Source: Bradyrhizobium sp. ORS 285 (GTDB lineage: Bacteria > Pseudomonadota > Alphaproteobacteria > Rhizobiales > Xanthobacteraceae). Taken from it: a stretch of DNA of 64,000 nucleotides. Position numbers and translations under genes: made by a program. Every line of letters begins with the position of its first letter. Position 1 is the stretch's first letter. Where the stretch lies: NCBI RefSeq assembly GCF_900176205.1, contig NZ_LT859959.1:7243001-7307000 (forward strand), written 5' to 3'. Below the pieces are notes generated by a model. The model searched no databases, had not been told where the DNA came from, and saw only the letters and a program-made list of their open reading frames with translations. Below, in pieces: positions 63,850-64,000 of this stretch.

Positions 63850-64000
63850 TTGCTGCGCCGTTCCAGGACCTATTCCGGCCCCGTCACCGACCATTTCGAC
63901 GGCAAGCGATTTTACGATCCCGACGGCGTTCCGCCCAAATCCCTCGCCCAGGTGCTGCGTTGGCAGTTCGATCGCAACGGCAAGCGCTCGAAATGGCCTG
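63850..64000 (+). CDS. MBL-fold metallo-hydrolase, NAPE-PLD/UlaG-like (5' part only)
   Basis: From a TTG at 63850 an open frame runs to the window end (50 codons). The sequence YSGPVTDHFDGKRFYDPDG...KSLAQVLRWQFDRNGKRSKWP matches the N-terminus of metallo-beta-lactamase-fold proteins of the NAPE-PLD-like group; the zinc motif HxHxDH would lie beyond the window. The protein is probably a hydrolase of uncertain substrate. It is divergent from ffh. Confidence 0.7.
   Translation, partial: MLRRSRTYSGPVTDHFDGKRFYDPDGVPPKSLAQVLRWQFDRNGKRSKWP

Overview
The window is high-GC DNA with a housekeeping gene order typical of Rhizobiales. Protein matches and gene neighbourhoods point to Bradyrhizobium or a close relative in the Nitrobacteraceae; this is recognition from memory, not a database search. 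It looks like ordinary chromosome, with no phage, transposase, CRISPR array, tRNA or rRNA that I can see. I did not find a new multi-gene system. The most unusual content is the many short palindromic repeats and their effects on genes.

Layout, left to right. 1-1239: class III adenylate cyclase, cut by the window edge. 1405-6560: F1 ATP synthase operon atpHAGDC (minus strand). 7210-11463: a secreted RlpA-like protein, replication restart helicase PriA and recombinase XerC. 11544-12905: two membrane proteins of unknown role. 13036-23349: a TCA-cycle block on the minus strand, read mdh, sucC, sucD, odhA, odhB, a small unknown protein, an SDR enzyme, then lpdA. 23575-25453: ZapE and the 2H phosphoesterase ThpR. 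25659-29648: a TesA-type esterase divergent from an ABC ATPase and permease (YbbA/YbbP type). 29941-33039: Bax inhibitor-1 protein, GNAT acetyltransferase, DUF2794, a possible small RNA and DUF1223. 33210-35930: aconitase. 36154-39317: cytochrome c maturation genes ccmABCDG. 39654-44491: yciB, ftsY, an antisense RluA-type pseudouridine synthase, mtaB and dapF. 44663-47972: secreted proteins of uncertain role. 48039-53416: asd, a UPF0114 membrane protein, carbonic anhydrase, a CoA ester lyase, cytochrome c, a DUF6455 protein and a glycosyltransferase. 53501-58854: leuD and leuC flanking a zincin-like peptidase and a run of small His- or Gly-rich exported proteins. 59256-63446: the ffh-rpsP-rimM-trmD-rplS operon. 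63850-64000: start of a metallo-beta-lactamase-fold hydrolase.

The genes work in a few groups. mdh, sucCD, odhAB, lpdA and acnA cover malate to oxaloacetate, 2-oxoglutarate to succinate and citrate to isocitrate. atpHAGDC makes the F1 sector; the FO genes are not here. ccmABCDG with the cytochrome c gene serve c-type cytochromes. ffh and ftsY are the two GTPases of co-translational membrane targeting. asd and dapF belong to lysine/peptidoglycan precursor synthesis, and leuC/leuD to leucine synthesis.

At least six families of intergenic palindromic repeats (called A to F here) occupy many spacers. One copy sits in frame inside the pseudouridine synthase, two supply the C-terminal tails of MtaB and RimM, one supplies the carbonic anhydrase stop codon, and one separates ccmA from ccmB.
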